Shown in pieces: positions 1-8,647 of a DNA stretch of 64,000 nucleotides. The stretch spans positions 4,090,501 through 4,154,500 of the forward strand of contig NZ_CP031941.1 in the NCBI RefSeq assembly GCF_003443655.1, in the 5' to 3' direction. Position 1 is the first letter of the stretch, and every line of letters begins with the position of its first letter. This stretch comes from Nostoc sphaeroides. Its GTDB lineage: Bacteria > Cyanobacteriota > Cyanobacteriia > Cyanobacteriales > Nostocaceae. The notes under the pieces are model-generated. The model had not been told where the DNA came from and did not search any database. It worked only from the letters and a program-made list of their open reading frames with translations. The translations under genes were made by a program, and so were the position numbers.

Positions 1-782
1 CCCAAGCGGGTCATGTTAGTACCAGTACCACTAACAGGTATAGCAGGTGTAGTAGCAGTTGCAGCAACGGCATTACTACCAACATTGGAAACTATATTGC
101 CAGCATTCAAACGGATTTGCAACTGATCTGTACCAGTGAAACTGCTGTACAAGTTCAAACGCACTCGGTCAGAAAAAGTGGTGTTATAATTCAAGTCTTG
201 ACGCGCAGCACCAGGAATAACTGCTCTATTGTCACCAAAAACATCAGATACGGCGAAAATTCCTTCCCCAACCAACTTGGTGGTAGTGGAGAACTGATTG
301 GCTTCCAACTCAGCAGTGCGGGCTTCTAGTCCATCCACGCGACCGCGCAGGGTTGCTAGTTCAGCAGAAAATTCTTCTTGTAAGCGCTGTAAAGTAGCCA
401 GGTCTTGTTTAGTAACCAAATCAGCAGTAGCTGTAGCAATCAGTTCGTTAACTCGGTCTAAACAGGAATTCAAACCTGCGGCAAATTCATAACGGGTCAA
501 AGCACGGTTCCCACGATAGGTACTGTTGGGATAACCTGCAATACAGCCGTAGCGCTCAACTAGAGATTGTAAAGCTTGGAATGCCCAATCTGTGGGCTGC
601 ACATCCGAAAATTGCGAAACTGATGTTACCTGACCGATGTTGTTATCTTGAGCTTCAGATAACTGGGCAACATTTGTTACCTGTTCGTTGACTTCAGCAG
701 CTACAGCGCTATTCGCAGCGAAAAATGCAGCAGCTACAACAACCGGACTAGCCTTACAAAGATTCCAGAATCGTTTTGTCAT
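1..782 (-). CDS. SLH-domain outer-membrane porin (cyanobacterial Som/iron-uptake porin type), 3' end cut by window
   Basis: I translated the minus strand from the ATG at 782 and it stays open to the window edge, giving 260 residues of a longer protein. Residues 1-29 form a signal peptide ending AVAA-E. Residues 58-115 are one S-layer homology domain (FSDVQPTDWAFQAL, then LTRYEFAAGLNSCLDRV). Residues 123-161 are a coiled coil, and the beta-barrel begins near 165 with polar alternating strands. This order is that of cyanobacterial outer-membrane porins, in which the SLH domain binds the peptidoglycan-linked polymer and the barrel passes solutes or iron. It follows the Crp-type gene on the same strand after 127 bases, and a dyad lies between them. 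Family assignment is strong; substrate is not known. Confidence 0.9.
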   Translation of the reverse strand, partial: MTKRFWNLCKASPVVVAAAFFAANSAVAAEVNEQVTNVAQLSEAQDNNIGQVTSVSQFSDVQPTDWAFQALQSLVERYGCIAGYPNSTYRGNRALTRYEFAAGLNSCLDRVNELIATATADLVTKQDLATLQRLQEEFSAELATLRGRVDGLEARTAELEANQFSTTTKLVGEGIFAVSDVFGDNRAVIPGAARQDLNYNTTFSDRVRLNLYSSFTGTDQLQIRLNAGNIVSNVGSNAVAATATTPAIPVSGTGTNMTRL

Positions 783-863
783 GTTATTACTCTCACTCAC
801 ACCTACATAATCCAGTAATCATAAAATGCTTATAGCACTTTATTTCCGGGGATTCTACACACA

Positions 864-896
864 ATCACAGTGATGATTATACCTTTATACTGTGAT
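864..896. promoter_or_regulatory. 8-bp perfect dyad between the Crp-type gene and the porin
   Basis: ATCACAGT and ACTGTGAT flank a 17-base spacer, 82 bases upstream of the porin ATG. No T-tract follows on the minus strand, so an operator for the porin is more likely than an intrinsic terminator of the upstream gene. The half sites are not in the usual TGTGA-N6-TCACA order of CRP sites, so the binding protein is unknown. Confidence 0.3.
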
Positions 897-909
897 AAAT
901 ACAAGTCCT

Positions 910-1539
910 TTAATTTAGTGCTGAACTATAATTTTGAATTATTTTATTTGGTAAGCGCAAAATAATACGGCGTTTATGACGTAAAACTGTTCCTTCTTCC
1001 TCCAACTGTTGTAGGAGTCGGGTAACTGTTACTCGCGTGGTATTTAACACTTCAGCAATATCTTGATGGGTAACATTTAAATCAATTAGCTTACCCTTCT
1101 CTACATCACGTCCAAATTTTTCACTTAACCACACTAAAAACTGCCATAAGCGTAGCGAAATTGGTTTTCTATGCACAATGCTTAGTAGATTTTCTGCCTG
1201 TTGAATATGAGACAACAAACCATTAATATATTGATGCCACAAATGAGGTGGCACAATGCTTATTTCCACGCCTGTGAGACATTCAATCTGGTAAGGCTTG
1301 ACTCTAGATAAAGGATAGCCAATCAGATCCCCTAGTCCCCAATAACCGAGAGTGATAAATGTTCCATCTTCACTCCAGGTTAAAGTCCGAACTGCACCAT
1401 GCTCAATCCGCCAAAGTACATCATTTTGAAATGGAATTACTTCTCTACGGGTAAATATCTGCTGGGGTAATTGTCCGCCCAAAGCAGAGTTGTTTGACAG
1501 GACAGAAGAGTTTGAAGTAGGAGTTGTGGAATACATCAT
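910..1539 (-). CDS. Crp/Fnr-family transcriptional regulator
   Basis: This 209-residue protein has a cyclic-nucleotide-binding-like beta-roll at about residues 28-125, a dimer helix (about 125-150), and a C-terminal winged helix. The helix-turn-helix reads VTHQDIAEVLNTTRVTVTRL near residues 155-175, a typical Crp/Fnr recognition helix. It lacks Cys residues that would bind an Fe-S cluster and lacks the full cAMP phosphate-binding cassette, so the effector may differ or be absent. It begins MM; either ATG may be used, and no clear Shine-Dalgarno is visible. It lies just upstream of the porin on the same strand and could regulate it; that is inference. NtcA is excluded because the sequence differs clearly from NtcA's conserved helix. 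Confidence 0.85.
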   Translation of the reverse strand: MMYSTTPTSNSSVLSNNSALGGQLPQQIFTRREVIPFQNDVLWRIEHGAVRTLTWSEDGTFITLGYWGLGDLIGYPLSRVKPYQIECLTGVEISIVPPHLWHQYINGLLSHIQQAENLLSIVHRKPISLRLWQFLVWLSEKFGRDVEKGKLIDLNVTHQDIAEVLNTTRVTVTRLLQQLEEEGTVLRHKRRIILRLPNKIIQNYSSALN

Positions 1540-2215
1540 TAAGGGTAACTACACAATAATTATCAGGGAATCTCGCTATTTCCAATCATTAAGACACTCT
1601 AATAATTTGTATAAATTTTTACCTATGTAATTTGCAGTGTATTCTTCTTAATTAGAGCTAGAGACTAACTCTAAATTTTTTTTCTAGAAACAACTTATAG
1701 ATTGAGGTATTTATCAGTAAGATAGACCTGAATTTTTCAGTTGTTTATCTGTTACTCTAATTGTGCTAGTTTAAGAATAGGTAAGCTTTTAGTAAAATAT
1801 TTAGTTAACTTATTGAGCGAGGTGTAAGGGCACGGCACTGCCCATTGGTGTCAACTTAAGCTAAAAATAGCTTAACTGTTAGCTTCCTGACCCGCCCAGA
1901 AATAAATTTCTTTAGCTAAAAGCCAAGGAACTTCAGTTCCTTGCGGGACATGGCTTTTACGTTAAGTTGACACCAATGACTTTAGTGTTACACAACAAAT
2001 CTTTGAAAATGTTGGGTTTCGTTCCTCAACCCAACCTACATTGGAGTTATTTTTAAGAATTTGATAAATTCGTAGCCAATCAATTTTAAAAAGTCTGCGC
2101 TTTTGGAGCATTTAACTAATTTGCCACGGCTTTAGGCAAAGCTGTACTAAGTAGCTTTCGTCAGCCTTTGTTTGTAGAGGTAGTGGCTAAAGCCTGTGGA
2201 TTCATGAAGCGTCAA
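1540..2215. other. 676-base intergenic stretch with inverted repeats
   Basis: No convincing gene. It holds a 136-bp inverted-repeat element (1843-1978), a hairpin with stem GTTGGGTT/AACCCAAC (2011-2035), and a weaker inverted repeat around GGCTTTAG/CTAAAGCC (about 2127-2199) near the phoU stop. The first 300 bases are AT-rich and probably contain the Crp-gene promoter; I cannot place it. Confidence 0.5.
1843..1978. repeat. 136-bp MITE-like element with perfect 17-bp terminal inverted repeats
   Basis: CATTGGTGTCAACTTAA (1843-1859) and its exact complement (1962-1978) bound the element. The interior has CGCCCAGAAATAAATTTC then TTTAGCTAAAAGCC, close to the internal module of the element family at 12135 and 54209, suggesting shared ancestry. 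It encodes nothing. The right arm is followed by TGACTT; no target duplication is obvious. Confidence 0.6.
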
Positions 2216-2884
2216 TTAAGAGCGTTGACCGGTGACAATATATGATACCCTTTGACCGATATTAGTGGCATGATCTGCCATGCGTTCTAAACAACGAATT
2301 GCCAGTGCTAGCAGTACAATAGGCTCGACTACACCAGGTACATCGCGTTGTTGGGCTAAGGTCTGATAAACGCGATCATACGCATCGTCTACAGTATCAT
2401 CTAAGTGCTTTAAACGGCGTCCACCACCTTCATCTAAATCTCCCAAAGCCTTCAAGCTAGTTGCTAGCATCGACTGCGCGTGAAGGGACATAGCTTCAAT
2501 GTCGGGCATTGACGGATGAGGCGCGTAAGGAAAAATTTTAATCGCAATCTCAGCTAAATCCTCAGCATAATCGCCAATGCGCTCTAAGTCGCGCACCAGC
2601 TGCATAAAGGCACTCAAGCAGCGCAAATCTTGAGCCGTAGGCGCTTGTAGCGTCATAATCGCCGTACAGTCTGATTCAATTTGACGATAAAAGCGATCGA
2701 TCTTTTTATCTAATCGCGGAAGTTCCTCAGCTGCTGTTAAGTTACGAGCAAATAACGCTTGGTGGCTGAGGCGAAATGATTGTTCTACCAAAGCACCCAT
2801 GCGTAATACATCCCGTTCTAAGCGCCTAATGGCGCGTGCTAGTTCGGGTATTTGAGGATTAGAACTGTAATGGACAGCTTTCAC
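2216..2884 (-). CDS. phoU: Phosphate signalling protein PhoU (SphU)
   Basis: The 222-residue product has two tandem PhoU three-helix bundles. The conserved metal-cluster segments show as RDLERIGDYAEDLAEIA in the first half and RCLERMADHATNIGQRV in the second. PhoU represses the phosphate response when phosphate is ample, by bridging the Pst transporter and the sensor kinase; the cyanobacterial version is called SphU. Length matches the family (about 220). It is the last gene of an apparent operon sphR-sphS-phoU, 29 bases after the kinase stop. No pst genes are in the window. Confidence 0.95.
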   Translation of the reverse strand: MKAVHYSSNPQIPELARAIRRLERDVLRMGALVEQSFRLSHQALFARNLTAAEELPRLDKKIDRFYRQIESDCTAIMTLQAPTAQDLRCLSAFMQLVRDLERIGDYAEDLAEIAIKIFPYAPHPSMPDIEAMSLHAQSMLATSLKALGDLDEGGGRRLKHLDDTVDDAYDRVYQTLAQQRDVPGVVEPIVLLALAIRCLERMADHATNIGQRVSYIVTGQRS

Positions 2885-2913
2885 ACTTGTTATCTTAAAG
2901 GTGAAGATTACTA

Positions 2914-4230
2914 TTAACTATAGTCTTGGCTTAAAAAGTTTGCCATAACTTCACGAAATTGAAGTTGCATCCACGCACCACCAGTTTCTGGATGGTTCAT
3001 CGCTTTGATTGAACCACCGTGGGCGAGAATAATTTGCTCAACGATCGCTAATCCTAATCCATTGCCAACGATCGCCCCTATAGACTTACCATCTTGTAAG
3101 GAATGGGTTCGCGCTTTATCTCCTCGATAAAATCGCTCAAAAACATGGGGTAAATCTACCTCAGAAAATCCGACTCCAGAATCAATAAGATTTATTTCGA
3201 TAATTGGGGAAGCAACATCATTATCCTTTGTTGATAAGATTTTCGCTTCAATGTGAATACTTGTACTAGGAAGACTGTATTTAATACTATTGTCTAGCAA
3301 GTTGAGAAAAACTTGGTAAATCCGGGCTTGATCTGCCTTAATCCAAAGATTTTCTGGGCCAGAATAAGAAAGAGACAGATGTTGACGCACTGCTAAGGGT
3401 TCTAGTGTTTCCCAAACCGATGTAATTAGCGATCGCAATTCTACAGCTTTGGCTTGCAATTGCATGTTTGGGTTTGCTTCCATTTGGGTGAGGTCTAGCC
3501 AGCTTTGCACCAAGTTAATCAGCCGGTCAACTTCTTGCATTAGGCGGTTAACCCAACGATTTAAAGGTGCTTCCAAGCGGGTTTGTAAAGTTTCCGCAAC
3601 CAAGCGAATTGAGGTTAGTGGCGTTCTGAGTTCGTGTGCTAAATCAGAAAAATAGCGATCGCGTACTTGATTTATATCTAATAGGGGTTGACGATTTTCT
3701 AAAAATACTCCTACTTGTCCATTGGGTAAAGGCAAGCTAGATGCCCGCAAAGCCAAAGATTTTATTGTTGCCATCTCTGCTGCATCATCACAAGATGGAT
3801 GAAATATCCATTCTCCCGTCTGTGGTTTTTGCAAATCACGAGTTTGCTCAATTAAATGGTCAAGTTCATAAGACCTTACTAACTCCAGTAACAAACGCAC
3901 CTGTTCTGGTTTCCAGTGCAAATATAAAATTTCCTGCGCCTGTTGATTGCACCACAGCAGTTGATTTTCCTCATCCACCTGCAAATATCCCACTGGTGCA
4001 AAATCTAGGAGGTCTTGGTAAGTTTGCAACGACTGCTGCAAATCTTGCTGGTGCTGCTTCACCATCGCTATTTTCTGCCGCAACCCCGGAATCAGCAGCA
4101 GTCCCATCTTATAAGAATGCGAGGTTAACGGCCCGAGTAAGCGCCCCAGGTAGCGGTTAAGTTGAACCTGTTGCCAAATCCAAAACCCAATGCCTACCGC
4201 TAAACCCAGAAAAAATCCCAATAAAAGCAT
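2914..4230 (-). CDS. sphS: Phosphate-sensing histidine kinase SphS (PhoR type)
   Basis: The 438 residues start with one hydrophobic segment (residues 1-20), a PAS-like region at about 70-180, and a HisKA domain whose H-box FSDLAHELRTPLTS places the phosphorylated histidine at H199. The ATPase domain shows the N box (FLNLLDNSIKYS), G1 (IDSGVGF), F box (FERFYRGD) and G2 (GNGLGLAI). There is no periplasmic loop, as in PhoR-type kinases that read the Pst/PhoU complex. It lies 53 bases after sphR and just before phoU, the arrangement of cyanobacterial SphS-SphR, which controls alkaline phosphatase and phosphate uptake. The identification rests on domain order plus context. Confidence 0.92.
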   Translation of the reverse strand: MLLLGFFLGLAVGIGFWIWQQVQLNRYLGRLLGPLTSHSYKMGLLLIPGLRQKIAMVKQHQQDLQQSLQTYQDLLDFAPVGYLQVDEENQLLWCNQQAQEILYLHWKPEQVRLLLELVRSYELDHLIEQTRDLQKPQTGEWIFHPSCDDAAEMATIKSLALRASSLPLPNGQVGVFLENRQPLLDINQVRDRYFSDLAHELRTPLTSIRLVAETLQTRLEAPLNRWVNRLMQEVDRLINLVQSWLDLTQMEANPNMQLQAKAVELRSLITSVWETLEPLAVRQHLSLSYSGPENLWIKADQARIYQVFLNLLDNSIKYSLPSTSIHIEAKILSTKDNDVASPIIEINLIDSGVGFSEVDLPHVFERFYRGDKARTHSLQDGKSIGAIVGNGLGLAIVEQIILAHGGSIKAMNHPETGGAWMQLQFREVMANFLSQDYS

Positions 4231-4283
4231 TTGAGTTGTTAGTTTCTTGGTGACTACTAAAAACTAACAACTATCCCAACTAA

Positions 4284-5045
4284 TTATCCAAACCTATAGC
4301 CAAAACCTCGTACAGTCACAAGATATTCGGGATGACTGGGGTCTTGCTCTAATTTTTCGCGCAACCAGCGAATGTGAACGTCTACAGTTTTACTATCGCC
4401 AACGAAATCTGGCCCCCAAACTTGATCTAGCAATTGTTCCCGTGACCATACCCTGCGGGCGTAACTCATAAACAGTTCCAGCAAGCGGAACTCTTTGGGG
4501 GAAAGATTCACCTCAGTACCACGAACTAACACCCGGCATTCTTGGGGATTCAAGGTGATATCCTTGAATTTTAATACTGGTACTTGTGGTAAATTACTTA
4601 GGCGTTGGCGGCGGAGTAAAGCACGACAACGAGCCACTAACTCGCGCATACTAAAGGGTTTGGTCAGGTAGTCATCTGCTCCCACTTCTAACCCCAAAAC
4701 GCGGTCAGTTTCACTACCCTTAGCACTCAGCATTAAAATTGGTACTGGGTTTCCTTGATGACGCAGCAAACGGCAAATATCTAGCCCATTAATTTGCGGC
4801 AGCATCAAATCAAGAATGAGCAAATCAAAGGGAAGTTCCCCCGAATTGGTTTCAAAACTTTTGAGATACTCGATAGCAGACCGCCCATCGGGTGCTGTTG
4901 TCACCCCATAACCTTCCTCTTCAAGGGCTACAGCTAGCATTTCCTGGATTAATTCTTCATCTTCTACTACTAGAATTCGGCTGGTTTGCCCAATCTCCGT
5001 TCTAGCAGAATATTTGGTCGATTCAGTGGTATACATTGATATCAC
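4284..5045 (-). CDS. sphR: Phosphate response regulator SphR (OmpR/PhoB family)
   Basis: This 253-residue regulator has a receiver domain (about residues 23-140) with acidic pocket E28/D29, phosphoacceptor D79 in LLILDLMLPQ, the SAKG threonine/serine position, and the conserved Lys in YLTKPF. The C-terminal winged helix (about 160-253) reads LSPKEFRLLELFMS, then DSKTVDVHIRWLREKL and ending VRGFGYRFG, typical of PhoB/OmpR. It heads the sphR-sphS-phoU cluster. A start at M4 is equally possible. I looked for tandem Pho boxes upstream and could not make a convincing one. It is divergent from the coiled-coil gene pair across 513 bases. Confidence 0.93.
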   Translation of the reverse strand: MISMYTTESTKYSARTEIGQTSRILVVEDEELIQEMLAVALEEEGYGVTTAPDGRSAIEYLKSFETNSGELPFDLLILDLMLPQINGLDICRLLRHQGNPVPILMLSAKGSETDRVLGLEVGADDYLTKPFSMRELVARCRALLRRQRLSNLPQVPVLKFKDITLNPQECRVLVRGTEVNLSPKEFRLLELFMSYARRVWSREQLLDQVWGPDFVGDSKTVDVHIRWLREKLEQDPSHPEYLVTVRGFGYRFG

Positions 5046-5558
5046 AAAAGTCTAGGACTGTGCTTGTATCAATTAGGATGATTGAATCTATTATCTAGCT
5101 TTACTGCAACCACGCTTCTACTAGGGTTGATTCTTTAGATTTTCTTTACAAAAAGTAACATAAGCCACAGCACCTTGCTAAATCAAAAATCACTGTGGCT
5201 GCAAGCTTTTAATTGTCTTGACAAAAGCAGATTAAGTTGGGTATATTTACTTTAGTACAAATATACTATAAAATCTCAAAAAGAAAACTGTAGCGCTTTT
5301 CGTTTGTATGTAATAAGCTAATGTACTTTTAATTTGCATAACCAGGGCGGGCAAGATGCTCACCCCAGAATAGTTTTACTTCCAGATAATATGCAAGGTT
5401 ATTTGTCCAACAGCTTACCTAAGTGTCCTCTGCTGATCTTTCAGTATTTACACTGCGTTAAAAATGTAGATTTTAAAGCTATTCTGATGTCTGCATAGGG
5501 TAGTCATTGGTATGGCTTGCTACCCAATAAATCATTGCCTATTGAAGGGAGTTGGAAG
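5046..5558. other. 513-base divergent intergenic region
   Basis: It carries the outward promoters of sphR (minus) and the coiled-coil genes (plus). A relic of the GGTGGGC/GCCCACC repeat (GGGCGGGCAAGATG then CTCACCCC) lies at about 5346-5370. Otherwise AT-rich with no recognised element. A TTG at 5517 is in frame with the downstream gene, but the Shine-Dalgarno supports the ATG at 5559. Confidence 0.5.
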
Positions 5559-6542
5559 ATGACTACAGTTGGAGTCAAGGACAGCAAACAACAACTAATG
5601 CAAGCATTTCAACAAATTATTATCCAAAGAAAAAAGCTCGAATCTAAAATAGCAACCAAACAAGAGGAAGCAGAAAAGGCAAAAAGTCAAGAAATTCTGC
5701 AAACAGCTTCTGCATATACGGTTGATAGTATTGTCAAAGGTTTAGCTGATTTACAATTGGAGTTTGGCAGTATTCTCAATGGATTATCTGAAAAACTAGC
5801 TCAGGAAAATTCTAAGTTAGATGAATTGAACCGAGCTATAGAAATTGAAACTCAACGCCTACAAGAGCTTCAACAAATCAGAATTGTAGCAGATACTCTA
5901 GACATTTTAAGTCAAGAACACCAAGAAAAATTAAAAACCCTAGAACAAGATACTATCAGCAAAAGGGAAACACTAGAGAAAGAAATTACAATCAGGCGGA
6001 AAGAATGGCAAAAAGAGCAAGCAGAGTATGAAGAGAAACTTCAAGCATATAACGATTTATTAGCCAAAGAGCGCCAGCAAGAACAAGAAGAATCTCAGTA
6101 TAAGTTAGAAACTAATCGTAAACTAAATACAGATAGCTATGAAGCGATAAAGCGCCAACAACAAAGGGAAATACAAGAAAATTCTCAAAATAAACAGAAA
6201 GATTGGGCAGAACGAGAAAAGATATTGGCTGAACGTCAACCACTCTTTGCAGACTATGAACAAAAGGTAACTAAATTTCCTAACGAACTAGAAGAAGCCA
6301 TTAAAAAAGCTAGGGAAGAAGCGATTAAAGAAACCAGCCAAAAAGCTAAAGTTGAGGCTGATTTATTTGAAAAGGAATGGGAAGCCAATAAACAAAGTTA
6401 TGAGCAAAAAATTCAATCTTTGGAAGAAATAATTAAGAAACAGTCTGAGCAAATAGAAGGTATTTCTGAGCAATTGCAAACTGCATTAAAACAAGCACAA
6501 GACTTAGCTATGAGGGCTTTTGGTAGTTCTAATCCTAAGTAG
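5559..6542 (+). CDS. lfiA: Coiled-coil filament-type protein, LfiA-like
   Basis: I place the start at the ATG at 5559 (MTTVGVKDSKQQLMQAFQQ) because GAAGGGAG sits 9-16 bases upstream; a TTG 42 bases earlier has no such signal. The 327 residues are almost wholly charged heptad-type coiled coil rich in Glu, Gln and Lys, with a short less-charged block (about residues 40-75, LADLQLEFGSILNGLSEKL) and a terminal MRAFGSSNPK tail. It lacks a signal peptide or membrane segment. The next gene is a clear paralogue 53 bases on. In Anabaena PCC 7120, as I remember, two adjacent coiled-coil genes beside the sphS/sphR pair encode LfiA and LfiB, which co-polymerise into long filaments. That neighbourhood match is the basis for the name; the sequence alone shows only coiled coil. 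Confidence 0.75.
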   Translation: MTTVGVKDSKQQLMQAFQQIIIQRKKLESKIATKQEEAEKAKSQEILQTASAYTVDSIVKGLADLQLEFGSILNGLSEKLAQENSKLDELNRAIEIETQRLQELQQIRIVADTLDILSQEHQEKLKTLEQDTISKRETLEKEITIRRKEWQKEQAEYEEKLQAYNDLLAKERQQEQEESQYKLETNRKLNTDSYEAIKRQQQREIQENSQNKQKDWAEREKILAERQPLFADYEQKVTKFPNELEEAIKKAREEAIKETSQKAKVEADLFEKEWEANKQSYEQKIQSLEEIIKKQSEQIEGISEQLQTALKQAQDLAMRAFGSSNPK

Positions 6543-6595
6543 TTATTAGTCTGTAGCATCTTAATAATTTTTAATTCCTGAAGAGGAGGTTTGTT

Positions 6596-7675
6596 GTGGT
6601 GGTGAAAAAGCCGACTGATAAAAATACTAAAGTAGAAATTCTTCAGGCGTATGAGGAGTTAGCTAAAGAAAAAGCAGCGCTGAAATCGCAACTCGAACAA
6701 GTTGCTAAAGAAAACCAGTCTGGAACTCAAGAACAGCCTAAATTAGAACAAAAAACACCTATGAATCAGCTTTCTAGTGTCCAACAGAAGATGAACAATA
6801 CAATTGAAAGCTTGGCGAAGATTCAATTAGGTTTTGGCAGTGCTGCTAATGAATTATCAGAACAGCTAACCACAAAAGCCTCTAAATTAGAAGAAATTAG
6901 GCGAACTTTAGAAGAAGAAATTCAACAATTAACACAACTGCATAATTTAGAAATTTCTGATGATATTTTAGATACTCTCATCCAAGCTTATGAAGATAAT
7001 ACTAAAGCTTATCAGGAAGAATATAGCCAGCGTTCTGAAGTGTTATTTCAAGAAATATTAGAGCAAAAGAATACTTGGGGAAAAGAACAAGAGGAACAGC
7101 AACGGGCGATAAAACAACGGAATGAAAATTTGAATAAAACTCGGCAACGCGATGCGTCAGAGTATAAGTATAATTTAGAACTCCAGCGACAATTGCAAAG
7201 TGACGAATACGAACAAGAGCAGAAAGCGCTATATAAGCAACTGGAAGAATTACTACAAGAAACAGAAAAACAGTGGGCTGAACGGGAGAAAGCAATTTCT
7301 GAGAGAGAGAAACAATTTGAAGAATTAAAAGCAAAGGTAGAGGCTTTTCCGAAAGATAAAGAAGCAGCTATCAAAAAAGCTACAGAAGAAGGTAAAGGCA
7401 TCGCCCACTATCAAGCTAAAGTAAAATCAGATTTATATTCTAAAGAAGTGGAAGGGCAAAAGCGTTTCTATGAACAAAGACTGCAATCTCTAGAACAAAC
7501 TATTACTAATCAAGAGACGCGGATTCAAAATCTTTCTAAACAACTTGAATCTGCTCTCAAACAAGTTCAGGATTTGGCAGTTAAAGCTATTGAAGGTACT
7601 TCAAATGTTAATTCATATCAGGCTATTAAAGAAATAGCTTTAGAGCAAGCTAAGACTCAAGCGAAAAACAAATAA
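6596..7675 (+). CDS. lfiB: Coiled-coil filament-type protein, LfiB-like
   Basis: A strong Shine-Dalgarno (AGAGGAGGT, ending 6590) precedes GTG at 6596, one of three consecutive GTG codons, so the exact start may vary by one or two residues. The 359-residue product is a paralogue of the preceding gene: IQLGFGSAANELSEQL matches LQLEFGSILNGLSEKL, and both have WAEREK...ER followed by EEAIKKA-type and LEQTI...LSKQLESALKQVQDLA-type blocks in the same order. It is highly charged coiled coil over about residues 1-330. Co-transcription with the first gene is likely (53-base gap, shared hairpin after the second stop). A heteromeric cytoskeletal filament pair is the best reading; this is inference from family memory. 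Confidence 0.75.
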   Translation: MVVKKPTDKNTKVEILQAYEELAKEKAALKSQLEQVAKENQSGTQEQPKLEQKTPMNQLSSVQQKMNNTIESLAKIQLGFGSAANELSEQLTTKASKLEEIRRTLEEEIQQLTQLHNLEISDDILDTLIQAYEDNTKAYQEEYSQRSEVLFQEILEQKNTWGKEQEEQQRAIKQRNENLNKTRQRDASEYKYNLELQRQLQSDEYEQEQKALYKQLEELLQETEKQWAEREKAISEREKQFEELKAKVEAFPKDKEAAIKKATEEGKGIAHYQAKVKSDLYSKEVEGQKRFYEQRLQSLEQTITNQETRIQNLSKQLESALKQVQDLAVKAIEGTSNVNSYQAIKEIALEQAKTQAKNK

Positions 7676-7697
7676 GCTAATTTATTTTTGATGACAA

Positions 7698-7731
7698 TTG
7701 TAGAGACTTAATTTAATTTAAGTCTCTACAA
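7698..7731 (+). terminator. Hairpin after the coiled-coil pair
   Basis: TTGTAGAGACTTA and TAAGTCTCTACAA form a perfect 13-bp stem with an 8-base AT loop, 23 bases past the stop. No long T-run follows on the plus strand, so it may be an mRNA-end hairpin or a dispersed repeat (GTAGAGAC is common in this window). Confidence 0.5.
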
Positions 7732-7784
7732 GTAACTATAGCTGTTCTCGGTTGAGTAGCTAAAGAACCTCACCCCTGCTCTTG

Positions 7785-7958
7785 GAGCTACGGTGTACAC
7801 ACAAGTTTAAAATAGCTGATTAACCAAGGTTTTACCCCACCCTAACCCTCCCCCCTTCGACAAGCTCAGGGCATCGCTTATAAAGGGGAGGGAATTAGAT
7901 TTATTATTTTTTCCCAATGTATCGGGGGGATTAAGACTTGTGTGTACACCGTAAGCTC
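7785..7958. repeat. MITE-like element, family A (GTGTACACACAAGT termini)
   Basis: Left terminus GAGCTACGGTGTACACACAA (7785-7804) and right terminus TTGTGTGTACACCGTAAGCTC (ending 7958) are inverted with one extra base on the right. The interior holds a second inverted repeat around CCCTCCCCCCTTC and AAAGGGGAGGGA (about 7845-7892). It has no coding capacity. The same termini bound a larger element at 35305-35679. Confidence 0.65.
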
Positions 7959-8018
7959 TTTGAGAGGGGGCTTATGATGTACCTTATATGATGATTAGAA
8001 AACACTATATAATGCTTT

Positions 8019-8135
8019 TTATTCGGTTTTGCTTGGTTTTTTGATGTCTGCGGGAGGCTGTGGTTTCTTCTTCTTTGTTCCGGTAGCTTTTGTTTGCTTA
8101 AATGCTTGATTGGAATTTTGTTCTTGACTAGACAT
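8019..8135 (-). CDS. Possible 38-residue Lys/Pro-rich small protein
   Basis: The minus strand reads MSSQEQNSNQAFKQTK, then TGTKKKKPQPPADIKK and ends in PSKTE. The composition (Lys, Gln, Pro; no hydrophobic core) suggests a disordered nucleic-acid-associated peptide, but no Shine-Dalgarno is seen and a chance frame is possible. I do not recognise it. Confidence 0.25.
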   Translation of the reverse strand: MSSQEQNSNQAFKQTKATGTKKKKPQPPADIKKPSKTE

Positions 8136-8264
8136 AATATTAAATTTTAAAATTTACTACAATATTATCTACATCACGGGTATTGCTGATTACAGAAATA
8201 TATCACAAAAAATTTAAGTTTAACTAAAAAAACTTAGTACTTAATGTTACCCCTGTAGAAACCT

Positions 8265-8382
8265 TCACTGTTCTCCAAGTTCCTCTAGAATTGCTTCAAA
8301 CTCTACCCAACTGATCTCGCGCAATGTCAAGCACTGCTCTGGTTGAACGTCGATTCTGGCGCAGTTGCAGTGTAACAACCAT
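8265..8382 (-). pseudogene. Remnant of a Uma2 (DUF820) gene, N-terminal part only
   Basis: On the minus strand from ATG 8382 the reading begins MVVTLQLRQ; a shifted frame then gives RIDVQPEQCLTLREISWVEF and continues EAILEELGEQ to a stop at 8265. That segment is the usual N-terminus of cyanobacterial Uma2-family proteins, which run to about 200 residues. Here a frameshift near residue 9 and a stop at about 40 leave only a fragment. Downstream sequence has no recognisable Uma2 core. Confidence 0.5.
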
Positions 8383-8647
8383 TTCATCCTCCGTACCGTT
8401 CACTATGTAGCTAAAACAAATAGCTGGACTGGTTAAAATAATTCGTAATTCGTAATTCGTAATACCTCGACTTCGCTCGGCACAAGTTCGTAATTAAGTT
8501 TTGCAAGGGGGATTTATATCCCGCCATAAAACTTACCGCTTGTTAGAAGCTATGCAACTTAAACCCCCAGAATTTGTTCAGAGAACCACTACTGTACTCG
8601 GAGTAACGAGTACAGTGTGTGGAGTGTTTCACCAAAGACAAAAAATG
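8383..8647. repeat. Repeat-rich spacer with TAATTCG heptamers
   Basis: Copies of the 7-base unit TAATTCG lie at about 8441-8463 and again near 8490. Around 8594-8616 a short inverted repeat (GTACTCGGAGTAACGAGTAC) is seen. A weak plus-strand frame crosses into hisA antisense and is not credible. No gene found. Confidence 0.5.

Noticed and set aside
910..1539. Assignment of the first Crp-type gene as ntcA
   Set aside because: Helix-turn-helix and effector regions differ from NtcA, and it lacks the conserved context.
5046..5160. Possible Pho box upstream of sphR
   Set aside because: TTACTTTTTGTAAAG-like sequence is present but I could not build tandem 8-bp repeats close to the cyanobacterial consensus.
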